Of a stretch of DNA of 64,000 nucleotides, positions 25,473 to 33,538 are shown piece after piece (position 1 is the first letter of the stretch; each line of letters starts with the position of its first letter). Source of the DNA: Limnobacter alexandrii. Lineage in GTDB: Bacteria; Pseudomonadota; Gammaproteobacteria; Burkholderiales; Burkholderiaceae_B. The position numbers were made by a program, and so were the translations under genes. The notes under the pieces are model-generated. The model was not told the origin of the DNA. It was given only the letters and a program-made list of their open reading frames with translations, and did not search any database. Where the stretch lies: the NCBI RefSeq assembly GCF_005871185.1, contig NZ_SWKN01000008.1:186001-250000 (forward strand). The letters run 5' to 3'.

Positions 25473-26685
25473 TTTGAACGACTTGCTTGAACAGGTGTGG
25501 CCCATTGCCACCCAGCAGGCAATATCCACTGAATCTGTGAATTTGAAAAATGCCTTGGGCCGGGTGCTGGCCCAAGACATTCATTCCATCTTGAATGTGC
25601 CGCAACACGACAACAGTGGCATGGATGGTTATGCGGTTCGTTGTGGCGATTTCCAGGCCGGGCATAATTTTCAGGTGTCCCAACGTGTGCCAGCCGGTTC
25701 TTCACCAGAGCCATTGCAAGCAGGAACCGTGGCGCGAATATTCACTGGCGCACCAATTCCTGCTGGCGCTGATTCTGTGGTGATGCAAGAAGATGTTGTG
25801 GTCAATGACGATGCCAGTGTCACGTTCAGCGTTGTTCCAAAGCCCGGGCAATGGATAAGGCGTGCAGGTGAGGACATTTCAAGCGGGCAGGTGGTGTTGT
25901 CCAAAGGTACCCGTCTGGACGCCATTCATGTGGGCTTGCTGGCCTCAATTGGCGTGCCCATAGTGTTGGTCACCAAGCGCCTGAAAGTGGGGGTCATGGT
26001 TACTGGCAGCGAGCTTCAAAACCCCGGTCAAGTTTTACAGCCCGGCCAAATTTACAATTCCAACGAATATGTGTGGTGCGGTCTTCTTGAATCGATGAAT
26101 GTTGAAGTGAGCTCGGTGGGTATTGTTCCTGATAATTTGGAAGCCACTTGCGCTGCGCTTCAATCATTGGCCGATTGCGATGCGGTCATCAGCTCTGGTG
26201 GTGTTTCGGTGGGCGAAGAAGACCACGTTAAACCCGCAATAGAGAAAGTAGGGCAGTTGCGTTCGTGGAAAGTGGCCATGAAGCCCGGCAAGCCAATTGC
26301 TTTTGGTCAGATTAATCGACCTGGTGGCGGGCAAAGCTGGTTTTTCGGACTGCCCGGTAATCCGGTTTCAAGCGCAGTGGCCTTTCAACTGATTGTGAAA
26401 CCCTTTTTGAGTTTGCTGGAAGGGCAAACCCGGGAGCTTGTGGACTGGCGCCAGCGCACCAGACAGGTTCAGGCCAATTTCTCGTGGCCCACGCCCGACA
26501 CTCGCCGCGAAGAGTTTTTGCGTGCGGATGTACAATCTGAAAAAGCAAGTTTGTTTGCAAACCAGAGTTCAGGGGTTTTGACCTCGCTGGCCTGCTCCAG
26601 TGGTTTGGTCAGGGTGGCCAAAGGGCAGCGGGTCCACCCGGGTGACTGGGTGGATTACGTGTCGTATCAGGATTTGATGAGATGA
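25465..26685 (+). CDS. moeA: Molybdopterin molybdenumtransferase MoeA
   Basis: A 406-residue MoeA, which inserts molybdate into adenylated molybdopterin. Motifs are LKNALGRVLAQDI near 27-39, DNSGMDGYAVR near 50-60, the FTGAPIPAGADSVVMQED loop near 92-109, SSGGVSVGEEDHV near 242-254 and GLPGNPVSS near 293-301, in the family order. It overlaps mobB (eight bases) and moaD (four bases) so the genes are coupled. Molybdenum enzymes such as nitrate reductase or xanthine dehydrogenase must be encoded elsewhere. Confidence 0.95.
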   Translation: MIDLNDLLEQVWPIATQQAISTESVNLKNALGRVLAQDIHSILNVPQHDNSGMDGYAVRCGDFQAGHNFQVSQRVPAGSSPEPLQAGTVARIFTGAPIPAGADSVVMQEDVVVNDDASVTFSVVPKPGQWIRRAGEDISSGQVVLSKGTRLDAIHVGLLASIGVPIVLVTKRLKVGVMVTGSELQNPGQVLQPGQIYNSNEYVWCGLLESMNVEVSSVGIVPDNLEATCAALQSLADCDAVISSGGVSVGEEDHVKPAIEKVGQLRSWKVAMKPGKPIAFGQINRPGGGQSWFFGLPGNPVSSAVAFQLIVKPFLSLLEGQTRELVDWRQRTRQVQANFSWPTPDTRREEFLRADVQSEKASLFANQSSGVLTSLACSSGLVRVAKGQRVHPGDWVDYVSYQDLMR

Positions 26686-26939
26686 AAGTAAAAGTGCGGT
26701 TTTTCGCCAGTTTGAAAGAGCAGTTCGGGCAAGACAGCCTCGAAGTGAATGCAGCATTTTCACCGGCGACCGTGGCCGGTTTGCGCGCCCATTTGTGTGC
26801 TGAGTATCCTGGATTTGCCAAAGCCATTTCCGAGGTCGGGCGTTTGCGTGCCGCTGTAAACCAGGACATGGCCGACGATGAAACACCGGTTGGAGAGCTG
26901 GCTGAAGTGGCCTTTTTCCCGCCGGTTACTGGGGGGTGA
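26682..26939 (+). CDS. moaD: Molybdopterin synthase small subunit MoaD
   Basis: An 85-residue beta-grasp, ubiquitin-like sulfur carrier. It begins MKVKVRFFASLKEQFG and ends FFPPVTGG, with the terminal Gly-Gly that is adenylated and thiocarboxylated by MoeB. Together with MoaE it converts cyclic pyranopterin monophosphate to molybdopterin. It overlaps moeA by four bases and lies one base from moaE. Confidence 0.95.
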   Translation: MKVKVRFFASLKEQFGQDSLEVNAAFSPATVAGLRAHLCAEYPGFAKAISEVGRLRAAVNQDMADDETPVGELAEVAFFPPVTGG

Positions 26940-26940
26940 A

Positions 26941-27408
26941 ATGAAACGCGCCAAGGTGGTGGTTCAGGAGGCTGATTTTGATGTGGCTGAGGAAATTCGG
27001 TGGCTTCGACAGGGTTTGCCCGAAATTGGTGCGGTGGCAACCTTCATTGGCACTGTGCGCGACATCAATGAAAACAGCACTGTAAGTGCCATGACACTGG
27101 AACATTATCCCGGCATGACTGAAAAGGCACTTGAAAACATTCTGAAAGTGGCTGATGAACGGTTCGAGATTACATCGGCCATGATTATTCACCGAGTAGG
27201 GCCCTTGTATCCGGAAGATCAAATCGTGTTTGCTGCAGCCACCAGCGAGCATCGTCAGCAGGCTTTTTTGGCCTGTGAATTCATCATGGATTACCTGAAA
27301 ACGGAGGCACCTTTCTGGAAAAAGGAAGATACGCCTGAAGGCGCCCGTTGGGTGTCTGCCCGTGACAGCGACGACTCTGCCAAAGAGCGTTGGGAGCAAG
27401 CGCAGTGA
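26941..27408 (+). CDS. moaE: Molybdopterin synthase large subunit MoaE
   Basis: A 155-residue MoaE, the catalytic subunit that adds dithiolene sulfur to the pterin. The family segments AVATFIGTVRD, LEHYPGMTEKAL, HRVGPLYPEDQIV and the ASEHR-like TSEHRQQAFLACEFIMDYLK are present, and the Lys-rich EAPFWKKE end carries the active-site lysines. The ATG at 26941 matches the family; the ATG at 26878 lies within moaD. Its stop overlaps the GTG start of fluC. Confidence 0.96.
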   Translation: MKRAKVVVQEADFDVAEEIRWLRQGLPEIGAVATFIGTVRDINENSTVSAMTLEHYPGMTEKALENILKVADERFEITSAMIIHRVGPLYPEDQIVFAAATSEHRQQAFLACEFIMDYLKTEAPFWKKEDTPEGARWVSARDSDDSAKERWEQAQ

Positions 27409-27788
27409 ATGCATTGAATGCGCTGGCCGTGTTTGTGGGGGCTGGCCTAGGCGGTGTGGGGCGTTATGGCCTTGGCTTGCTGTTGGCTCAACCAGCGTGG
27501 CTGCCGTTTCAAATCGGCACTTTGACGGTCAACCTGATTGGCGGTTTTATTGCAGGCGCATTGTTTTCGGTGTTGGGGCCAGTCTGGCTGAAAGCCAACC
27601 CGGTGGGGCTGTTTCTCATGACTGGCGTATTGGGCGGGCTTACTACTTTTTCCGCTTTCACTGCAGAGGGTGCAAACCTGCTGCTCGACAAACCCATGCT
27701 TGCTTTGGGCCATGCCCTTGTTCATGTGCTGGGTTGCCTGGCTGCGTTCATGGTGGCTGGCAAGTTGTTCGGTCTTTTTGGGCAATAA
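27405..27788 (+). CDS. crcB: Fluoride ion channel FluC/CrcB
   Basis: A 127-residue four-helix membrane protein of the Fluc family, which exports F- as an antiparallel dimer. Diagnostic segments are GAGLGGVGRYGLG near 12-24, TLTVNLIGGFIAG near 40-52 and TGVLGGLTTFSAFTAEG near 73-89, holding the phenylalanine box and Na+-site Gly/Thr. The GTG at 27405 overlaps the moaE stop, so translation is coupled. There is no fluoride riboswitch in front, as expected for an internal operon gene; its link with molybdenum cofactor genes is positional only. Confidence 0.92.
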   Translation: MNALNALAVFVGAGLGGVGRYGLGLLLAQPAWLPFQIGTLTVNLIGGFIAGALFSVLGPVWLKANPVGLFLMTGVLGGLTTFSAFTAEGANLLLDKPMLALGHALVHVLGCLAAFMVAGKLFGLFGQ

Positions 27789-27817
27789 AAACCCATTCAA
27801 GCCATTGGCCGGGCTGC

Positions 27818-28285
27818 TCAATGTTGCTCCCAAGGTAGCCCGTGAAAACGCCAGCCGTTGAGGCTTGAACGTTGGTGGAAATCGTTCTTGTCGCCCTCAA
27901 ATCCTTCCAGCACATTGATTGCAAATTCAAATCCATGTTTGGCAGCCAAGGTGGCCGCGTGGTGGGACCGCGCTCCGCTTCGGCAGATAAAAAGAACTGG
28001 TTGATGCTTCTCAACCCTTGCCTCGATTTGCGCAATGAAATCGGGGTTGCGAATGCCATCGGGGTAATTGTTCCACTCCACATGAAACGAGCGGTCCTCT
28101 GAAAAGCTCACCTGACCAACCCAATCCAGTTCAGCGTCGGTGCGCACATCGATCAGAACAGCGTTCTCATCGGCATTCAGTAACTCCCAAGCTTCTTTGG
28201 GGGTTAGTGAACCCAAGTAGCCCAGACCCTTTTCAGAGGCGTATTGCCTAGCTTGGTCGATCAATTGTTGTGAAGTGGAGGACAT
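27818..28285 (-). CDS. Rhodanese-like domain protein
   Basis: A 155-residue single rhodanese domain. LIDVRTDAELDWVG near 44-57 is the usual CH2-type entry segment, and the active-site loop is FICRSGARSHHAA near 98-110, with the catalytic Cys in CRSGARS. Such proteins carry a persulfide sulfur for transfer or detoxification. It converges on fluC with a 29-base gap and is divergent from glnA. The physiological sulfur donor and acceptor are not clear from the context, though the nearby Moco genes need sulfur. Confidence 0.9.
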   Translation of the reverse strand: MSSTSQQLIDQARQYASEKGLGYLGSLTPKEAWELLNADENAVLIDVRTDAELDWVGQVSFSEDRSFHVEWNNYPDGIRNPDFIAQIEARVEKHQPVLFICRSGARSHHAATLAAKHGFEFAINVLEGFEGDKNDFHQRSSLNGWRFHGLPWEQH

Positions 28286-28362
28286 GAAGTTGCATTCGCA
28301 AGTAATTTATTGATGAGTGTATTGTAATACAAGCATGCGATCGATTAGGTGAAATGCTAATA

Positions 28363-28399
28363 GGCACCAAATTAGTGCTTTGTGCACATTGTTGGTGCA
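28363..28399 (+). promoter_or_regulatory. Pair of NtrC-type enhancer sites upstream of glnA
   Basis: The site at 28383-28399 is TGCACA-N5-GGTGCA, one base off the NtrC consensus TGCACC-N5-GGTGCA. A weaker copy, GGCACC-N5-AGTGCT, lies at 28363-28379. Their centres are 20 bases apart and lie about 97 and 117 bases before the expected transcription start, the usual enhancer distance. Confidence 0.78.
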
Positions 28400-28461
28400 G
28401 AAGTTTTGCGATGGATTCCATCGAACCAGCCAGAAACCTTGATTCAAGGTTGTCCATAACT

Positions 28462-28477
28462 TGGTATGGTCTTTGCT
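28462..28477 (+). promoter_or_regulatory. Sigma-54 (-24/-12) promoter of glnA
   Basis: TTGGTATGGTCTTTGC has the GG at 28463-28464 and the GC at 28475-28476 with exactly ten bases between them, the invariant spacing of sigma-54 promoters. The start of transcription would fall near 28488, leaving a leader of about 130 bases. Confidence 0.82.
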
Positions 28478-28620
28478 TTACGTCTCTATGTTGAAGTTTG
28501 AATTCGCTCTGAGCGTCATATATAGCGTTATCGAACGTGCTATTGTTTCGCTTAAATCAAAGCGTTCAACTTAGGTTTTTTTAAGATCACTATTCCACCT
28601 CACGTACCAGGAGATTTTCA

Positions 28621-30033
28621 ATGGCGACCGCCCAAGAAGTAATGAAGATGGTTGCGGAAAATGAAGTGAAGTTCATTGACTTCCGCTTCACCGACACCAA
28701 AGGCAAAGAACAGCACGTGTCTGTGCCAGTTAAGATGTTTGACGAAGACAAGTTCGAGTCTGGCCACGCCTTCGACGGCTCTTCCATCGCCGGCTGGAAA
28801 GGCATTGAAGCCTCTGACATGCTGTTGATGCCTGATCCTGACACTGCGCGCATGGATCCATTCCGTGAAGAGCCCACTTTGATTTTGACTTGTGACGTCA
28901 TTGAGCCAACCGACGGCAAGGGTTACGACCGCGATCCACGTTCCATCGCCCGTCGCGCTGAAGCCTACCTGAAGTCCTCTGGCTTGGGCGACACGGCCTA
29001 CTTTGGTCCAGAACCCGAATTCTTCATTTTTGACAGCATCACCTGGGGTGATGAAATGTCTGGCTGTTTCTTCAAGATCAAGTCTGAAGAAGCCTCCTGG
29101 TCAACCAGCATTGATTACGAACACGGTAACCTGGGCCATCGTCCAACCGTGAAGGGCGGCTACTTCCCCGTGTCCCCAACAGATTCTTTCCAGGACATCC
29201 GTTCTGAAATGTGTCTGTTGCTGGAACAGCAAGGCGTGCCTGTTGAAGTGCACCACCACGAAGTGGCTGGCGCTGGCCAGAACGAAATCGGTACCATGTT
29301 CTCCACGCTGACCAAGCGCGCTGACTGGACACAAATTTTGAAGTACACCGTGTGGAATGTGGCTGCCAGCTATGGCAAAACAGCCACATTCATGCCCAAG
29401 CCAATGTGGGGCGACAACGGTTCAGGCATGCACGTTCACCAGTCAGTCTGGAAAGACGGTGTGAACCTGTTTGCTGGCAACGGCTACGCTGGTTTGTCTG
29501 ATTTCGCCCTGTACTACATCGGCGGTATCATCAAACACGCTCGTGCCTTGAACGCGATTACCAACCCATCAACCAACTCTTACAAGCGTTTGGTACCTGG
29601 TTACGAAGCACCGGTGAAACTGGCTTATTCTGCCAAAAACCGTTCAGCTTCCATCCGTATTCCGCACGTGGCCAACCCCAAGGGCCGTCGTATTGAAGCG
29701 CGTTTCCCGGATCCCATGGCCAACCCATACCTGGCATTCTCTGCCCTGTTGATGGCTGGTCTGGACGGTGTTCAAAACAAGATTCACCCCGGTGAAGCAG
29801 CGACCAAAAACCTGTACGACCTGCCCCCAGAAGAAGACGCAATGGTACCAACCGTGTGTCATAGCCTGGAGCAAGCATTGGAAGCCCTGCAGGCTGACAA
29901 CGAGTTCCTGACTCGTGGTGGTGTGTTCAGCAAGGAAATGATCGATGCTTACATCGAGTTGAAGATGGAAGAAGTTCAGCGCATGCGCATGAGCCCACAC
30001 CCCATTGAATACGACATGTACTACGGTCTGTAA
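28621..30033 (+). CDS. glnA: Glutamine synthetase type I
   Basis: A 470-residue GlnA of the proteobacterial GSI-beta type, joining ammonia to glutamate with [12 protein letters not shown] near 50-58, the ATP-site segment [10 protein letters not shown] near 266-275 and the NRSASIRIP segment are in place. Tyr399 within NLYDLPPEE is the adenylylation site used by GlnE, so activity is likely controlled by GlnB/GlnE in addition to NtrC-dependent transcription from the sigma-54 promoter upstream. A strong terminator follows at 30065-30099. Confidence 0.98.
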   Translation: MATAQEVMKMVAENEVKFIDFRFTDTKGKEQHVSVPVKMFDEDKFESGHAFDGSSIAGWKGIEASDMLLMPDPDTARMDPFREEPTLILTCDVIEPTDGKGYDRDPRSIARRAEAYLKSSGLGDTAYFGPEPEFFIFDSITWGDEMSGCFFKIKSEEASWSTSIDYEHGNLGHRPTVKGGYFPVSPTDSFQDIRSEMCLLLEQQGVPVEVHHHEVAGAGQNEIGTMFSTLTKRADWTQILKYTVWNVAASYGKTATFMPKPMWGDNGSGMHVHQSVWKDGVNLFAGNGYAGLSDFALYYIGGIIKHARALNAITNPSTNSYKRLVPGYEAPVKLAYSAKNRSASIRIPHVANPKGRRIEARFPDPMANPYLAFSALLMAGLDGVQNKIHPGEAATKNLYDLPPEEDAMVPTVCHSLEQALEALQADNEFLTRGGVFSKEMIDAYIELKMEEVQRMRMSPHPIEYDMYYGL

Positions 30034-30064
30034 TTCATACCGTATATATTGATCGGACGTGAAA

Positions 30065-30099
30065 ATGGCCCTGCACTGATCAAGTGCAGGGCCATTTTT
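30065..30099 (+). terminator. Intrinsic terminator after glnA
   Basis: A perfect 13-bp stem, 30065-30077 with 30083-30095, loop GATCA, followed by T's. It separates glnA from ntrBC, as in many bacteria where part of the transcripts read through. Confidence 0.93.
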
Positions 30100-30222
30100 C
30101 ATTTTCAGTTATTTGTAAAGAATCTACCCCGTCTGGTATCAGCACCCGCCTTCAATGGGGAGGGGCTTCAAGGAGGGATCGAGTATCATGAAAGTCGTCC
30201 CGAATTCTGTAGATATGCAATC

Positions 30223-30750
30223 ATGGTGAAGTCGACTGTTTTTCAATATTCGCTAATGGTCTCGGTAATGGGCATTCTGTTGCTGCCTGCGGCGCAGGCC
30301 AAAGGCACCGAGATGTTCGTTTGCACCGGCGCCGACGGTGTGCGCACCTACCAGAACTCCGATGGTGGCGACGGTTGCGTGCCCTTGAACCTGAATCCGA
30401 TTACTGTGGTTCCATCCCCGCGATCAGCCTCAAAAGGCAGCAGCATGTCCGAGCCCTCCTCAGCGGGCGGTTCAGGCAGACGGGCCACAGCCGCTTATGA
30501 CAATCGCTCTGCCGCCGACTTCAATGCAAAAGACGATCGAATGAAAATTTTGCAGGAAGAACTGCGCATCGAAGAAAGCAAGTTGAAGTCTTTGCAGGAC
30601 GAATACAAGAATGGTCAGCCCGATCGTTTGGGCAATGAGAAAAATTATCAAAAATATTTGGACCGGGTTTCTCGACTTGAACAGGAAATCATGGTGACCA
30701 ATGACAATATTGAAATACTTAAAACCGAATTGATCAGGCTGTCAAAGTAA
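30223..30750 (+). CDS. Secreted DUF4124-like protein with coiled coil
   Basis: A 175-residue exported protein. A signal peptide (residues 1-26, ending LLPAAQAKG) is followed by a short Cys-containing domain (MFVCTGADGVRTYQN, then DGGDGCVP) of the DUF4124 type, a Ser/Gly/Pro-rich linker, and a charged coiled coil from about residue 105 to the end. Function is unknown; such proteins are periplasmic or envelope-linked. The ATG at 30223 is chosen because it directly precedes the signal peptide; longer frames read through the terminator. Its place between glnA and ntrB is shared by several betaproteobacteria from memory. Confidence 0.72.
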   Translation: MVKSTVFQYSLMVSVMGILLLPAAQAKGTEMFVCTGADGVRTYQNSDGGDGCVPLNLNPITVVPSPRSASKGSSMSEPSSAGGSGRRATAAYDNRSAADFNAKDDRMKILQEELRIEESKLKSLQDEYKNGQPDRLGNEKNYQKYLDRVSRLEQEIMVTNDNIEILKTELIRLSK

Positions 30751-30785
30751 ATTGATTAAACCGATCAGATCATTATGAGGATGAA

Positions 30786-31862
30786 TTGAAAAAAGAACGC
30801 TTTCAAGGCCTGGAGTTGTTGGCCACTGCGGTTGTGGTCAGTAATCCGGAAGGCGTTGTGTTGTACGCCAATCTGTCCGCCGAAACCCTGCTGGAGGTTT
30901 CAAGGCGCAGCCTGGACGGGCAGGCCCTGGCGGCCTTGTTTGTAGAGGCGAATGCATTTCGGGAGTTTCTGAACAAGTCCCATGCCGATCCCTTTGGCGT
31001 GAAGCGGCAGGTATTCGAGTTGATTCGGCCCAGCGGAACGTCTGAACATGTGCATGTCACTTTGTCTTGTCCCGATGGCGCGAATGGCGTCACCATTATT
31101 GAACTGCGGGAAATCGAGCAGCAGTTGAAGGTGGATCGTGAGGCCCGAATGCTCGATCAGTCGCTTGCCAACAAAGAACTGATTCGCAACCTCGCCCATG
31201 AAATCAAGAACCCGCTGGGGGGCATTCGTGGTGCTGCGCAGCTGCTTGAAGTTGAGCTTCCTTCGCCGGAGCTTAAAGAGTACACACAGGTGGTGATCAA
31301 GGAATCGGACCGCCTCCAAACCCTGGTTGACCGCCTGCTGGCCCCGCACCGTAAGCCTCACATCGTGTCCATGATGAATATTCATGAGGTGTGTGAGCGG
31401 GTGCGTTCGGTGATTCTGGCTGAGCACCCGAAGGGCTTGAAATTTGTTCGTGACTACGACATTTCCATTCCCGAGTTTTTAGGGGATCTGGAACAGCTTA
31501 TTCAGGCAATCCTGAATATAGTGCGCAATGCTGCACAAGCTTTGGCACCACAAATCGCGGAAGGCACCGCGCAAATAACACTATGCACCAGAGTGGTGCG
31601 TAGAGTAACCTTAAACCGCAAGCAACACAGGCTGGCATTAGACTTGCAAGTGATCGACAACGGACCCGGCATTCCTGCAGAAATCATGGAAAGAATTTTT
31701 TTCCCGCTGGTTTCGGGACGTGAGGGCGGCAGTGGTTTGGGCTTGACGTTGGCTCAAACATTCGTGCAACAACACGAAGGCATCATTGAATGCAGCTCCA
31801 CACCGGGAAGAACACTTTTCAAAGTCACATTGCCGCTGCAGTTTGATCACGCTACCAGCTGA
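30786..31862 (+). CDS. ntrB: Nitrogen regulation sensor kinase NtrB (GlnL)
   Basis: A 358-residue soluble kinase. A PAS domain (about 8-115, AVVVSNPEGVVLYANLSAE) precedes the HisKA box RNLAHEIKNPLGGIRGAAQLL with His near 138 and the HATPase domain with DNGPGIPAE and GSGLGLTLAQ. NtrB phosphorylates NtrC under nitrogen limitation and is switched by GlnB. The only fitting start is a TTG at 30786 with GAGGA before it; rare starts here would limit kinase amount. It lies 35 bases after the DUF4124-like gene and 23 before ntrC. Confidence 0.95.
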   Translation: MKKERFQGLELLATAVVVSNPEGVVLYANLSAETLLEVSRRSLDGQALAALFVEANAFREFLNKSHADPFGVKRQVFELIRPSGTSEHVHVTLSCPDGANGVTIIELREIEQQLKVDREARMLDQSLANKELIRNLAHEIKNPLGGIRGAAQLLEVELPSPELKEYTQVVIKESDRLQTLVDRLLAPHRKPHIVSMMNIHEVCERVRSVILAEHPKGLKFVRDYDISIPEFLGDLEQLIQAILNIVRNAAQALAPQIAEGTAQITLCTRVVRRVTLNRKQHRLALDLQVIDNGPGIPAEIMERIFFPLVSGREGGSGLGLTLAQTFVQQHEGIIECSSTPGRTLFKVTLPLQFDHATS

Positions 31863-31885
31863 GCGGTTTGAAGGAACCACAATTA

Positions 31886-33469
31886 ATGCGTCCTATTTGG
31901 GTTGTTGATGATGACCACTCCATTCGTTGGGTTTTGCAAAAAGCAATTTCCCGCGAAGGAATTCCTTGCGAAATTTTTTCGTCAGCCTCCGAAGTACTAG
32001 AACGACTCGAAACCGAGGTGCCGCAGGTGCTGGTTTCAGACATTCGCATGCCCGGGCAAAGCGGGCTCACGCTTTTGTCCAAGGTTCGCGAACTTAAACC
32101 CGATTTGCCGGTGATTATCATGACCGCCTATTCCGACCTGGACAGTGCGGTTTCGGCTTTTCAGGGTGGGGCGTTTGAATATTTGCCCAAGCCTTTCGAC
32201 ATTGAAAAAGCGGTCGAGTTGATTATGCGTGCCGTGCGCGAATCGCAAACTGAAGAGTTTGTTGAAGAAGCAGATTCAGCAGCGCCCGAAATTTTGGGGC
32301 AGGCACCCGCCATGCAAGAGGTTTTTCGCGCCATTGGCCGTTTGTCGCAGTCCAATGTCACCGTGCTGATCACCGGTGAAAGTGGTGCAGGTAAAGAATT
32401 GGTGGCCCGTGCCTTGCACCGTCACAGTCCTCGCGCCTCAAAGCCATTCATCGCACTGAACACGGCCGCCATTCCCAAAGACTTGCTTGAATCCGAGTTG
32501 TTTGGACATGAGCGCGGCTCCTTCACCGGAGCCCAGGCCCAACGGCAGGGCCGGTTTGAGCAGGCCGAGGGCGGTACCCTGTTTCTGGATGAGATTGGTG
32601 ACATGCCGGCCGAGTTACAAACCCGATTGTTAAGGGTTTTGTCAGACGGTCACTTTTACCGAGTGGGTGGGCAACAACCCATCAAGGCCAATGTGCGGGT
32701 AATTGCAGCCACGCATCAAAACCTGGATGAACGTGTCAAACTGGGCATGTTCCGGGAAGACTTGTATCACCGCCTGAACGTGATTCGGCTCCGTTTGCCG
32801 CCACTGCGCGAGCGGCAAGAAGACATTCCCATTCTGGCTAAACATTTTCTCAATGTGTCCGCACGCGAGTTGGGTACTGAAACCAAGCGGCTGTCTGATT
32901 CCGCCATTCGTATCATCAGCGAGTTTCCGTTTCCGGGCAACGTGCGCCAGCTGGAGAATGTGTGTCGCTGGATCACTGTCATGGCACCTGCCCAGTTGGT
33001 TGAAGCGCGTGATCTGCCGCCTGAACTCAAAGCCTTTCAGAATGGTGGCGCCCCGGCACTTGAAAAAATGGCGGGCAATTCACCCAGTCCAAATCTTTGG
33101 CTTTCAGAGAATGCTCCAGCCACACAGGCAGCAGTAACCCCTCCAATGCAGACTGGTATGGGAGGCATGTCGGCTGGCAAGTATCCCGTTGACACTTCAA
33201 CGTCTGATGCATTGACGAATGCGCCAGTGCCTGCGGGCAGCGCCAGTTGGCTCGAGTTGTTGTTTATCGAAGCAGAGAAAGCACTGGAAAGTGGCCAACC
33301 CGATGTAATGGATGCCCTGACTGCCCAGTTTGAAACCACCATGATTCAAGCCGCTTTGAAGGCCACCCATGGCAAGCGGATTGAGGCGGCGCAGCGTTTG
33401 GGAATAGGGCGTAACACCATTACCCGGAAAATTCAGGACTTGAATATTGATGTGAAAGACATCGATTGA
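31886..33469 (+). CDS. ntrC: Nitrogen regulator NtrC (GlnG), sigma-54 activator
   Basis: A 527-residue NtrC. The receiver has WVVDDDHSIRWVL with phospho-Asp52 in VSDIRMPG. The AAA+ domain has GESGAGKE, GGTLFLDEIGDMP and a GSFTGA sigma-54 loop, where the usual second-position Ala is Ser. The Fis-like end has RIEAAQRLGIGRNTITRKI. Between the AAA+ part and the DNA-binding end lies a Pro/Ala/Met/Gly-rich linker of about 70 residues, making the protein longer than the enteric 469. ATG 31886 has AAGGAA at good spacing; the TTG at 31868 is less likely. It should activate the glnA promoter in this window. Confidence 0.95.
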   Translation: MRPIWVVDDDHSIRWVLQKAISREGIPCEIFSSASEVLERLETEVPQVLVSDIRMPGQSGLTLLSKVRELKPDLPVIIMTAYSDLDSAVSAFQGGAFEYLPKPFDIEKAVELIMRAVRESQTEEFVEEADSAAPEILGQAPAMQEVFRAIGRLSQSNVTVLITGESGAGKELVARALHRHSPRASKPFIALNTAAIPKDLLESELFGHERGSFTGAQAQRQGRFEQAEGGTLFLDEIGDMPAELQTRLLRVLSDGHFYRVGGQQPIKANVRVIAATHQNLDERVKLGMFREDLYHRLNVIRLRLPPLRERQEDIPILAKHFLNVSARELGTETKRLSDSAIRIISEFPFPGNVRQLENVCRWITVMAPAQLVEARDLPPELKAFQNGGAPALEKMAGNSPSPNLWLSENAPATQAAVTPPMQTGMGGMSAGKYPVDTSTSDALTNAPVPAGSASWLELLFIEAEKALESGQPDVMDALTAQFETTMIQAALKATHGKRIEAAQRLGIGRNTITRKIQDLNIDVKDID

Positions 33470-33487
33470 CTGGTTCAACTACAGCAA

Positions 33488-33520
33488 TAAAAAAAGCCTC
33501 TGCATGCAGAGGCTTTTTTA
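33488..33520. terminator. Bidirectional terminator between ntrC and the chemoreceptor
   Basis: A palindrome centred on GCATGC with AAAAAGCCTCTG on one side and its complement on the other gives A-run, stem and T-run in both directions. It can end ntrC transcripts from the left and the chemoreceptor transcript from the right. Confidence 0.9.
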
Positions 33521-33538
33521 TTTTCAGGTGAACTGAAA

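Larger units (their letters stand above)
28286..28620. promoter_or_regulatory. glnA upstream region
   Basis: No gene in these 335 bases. It carries the NtrC enhancer pair and the sigma-54 promoter given separately, plus the short 5' region of the divergent rhodanese gene. The AT-rich part at 28500-28590 may hold a sigma-70 promoter but I could not place one with confidence. Confidence 0.7.

Noticed and set aside
27380-27405. Fluoride riboswitch before crcB
   Set aside because: crcB starts inside the moaE stop codon, leaving no leader to hold one.
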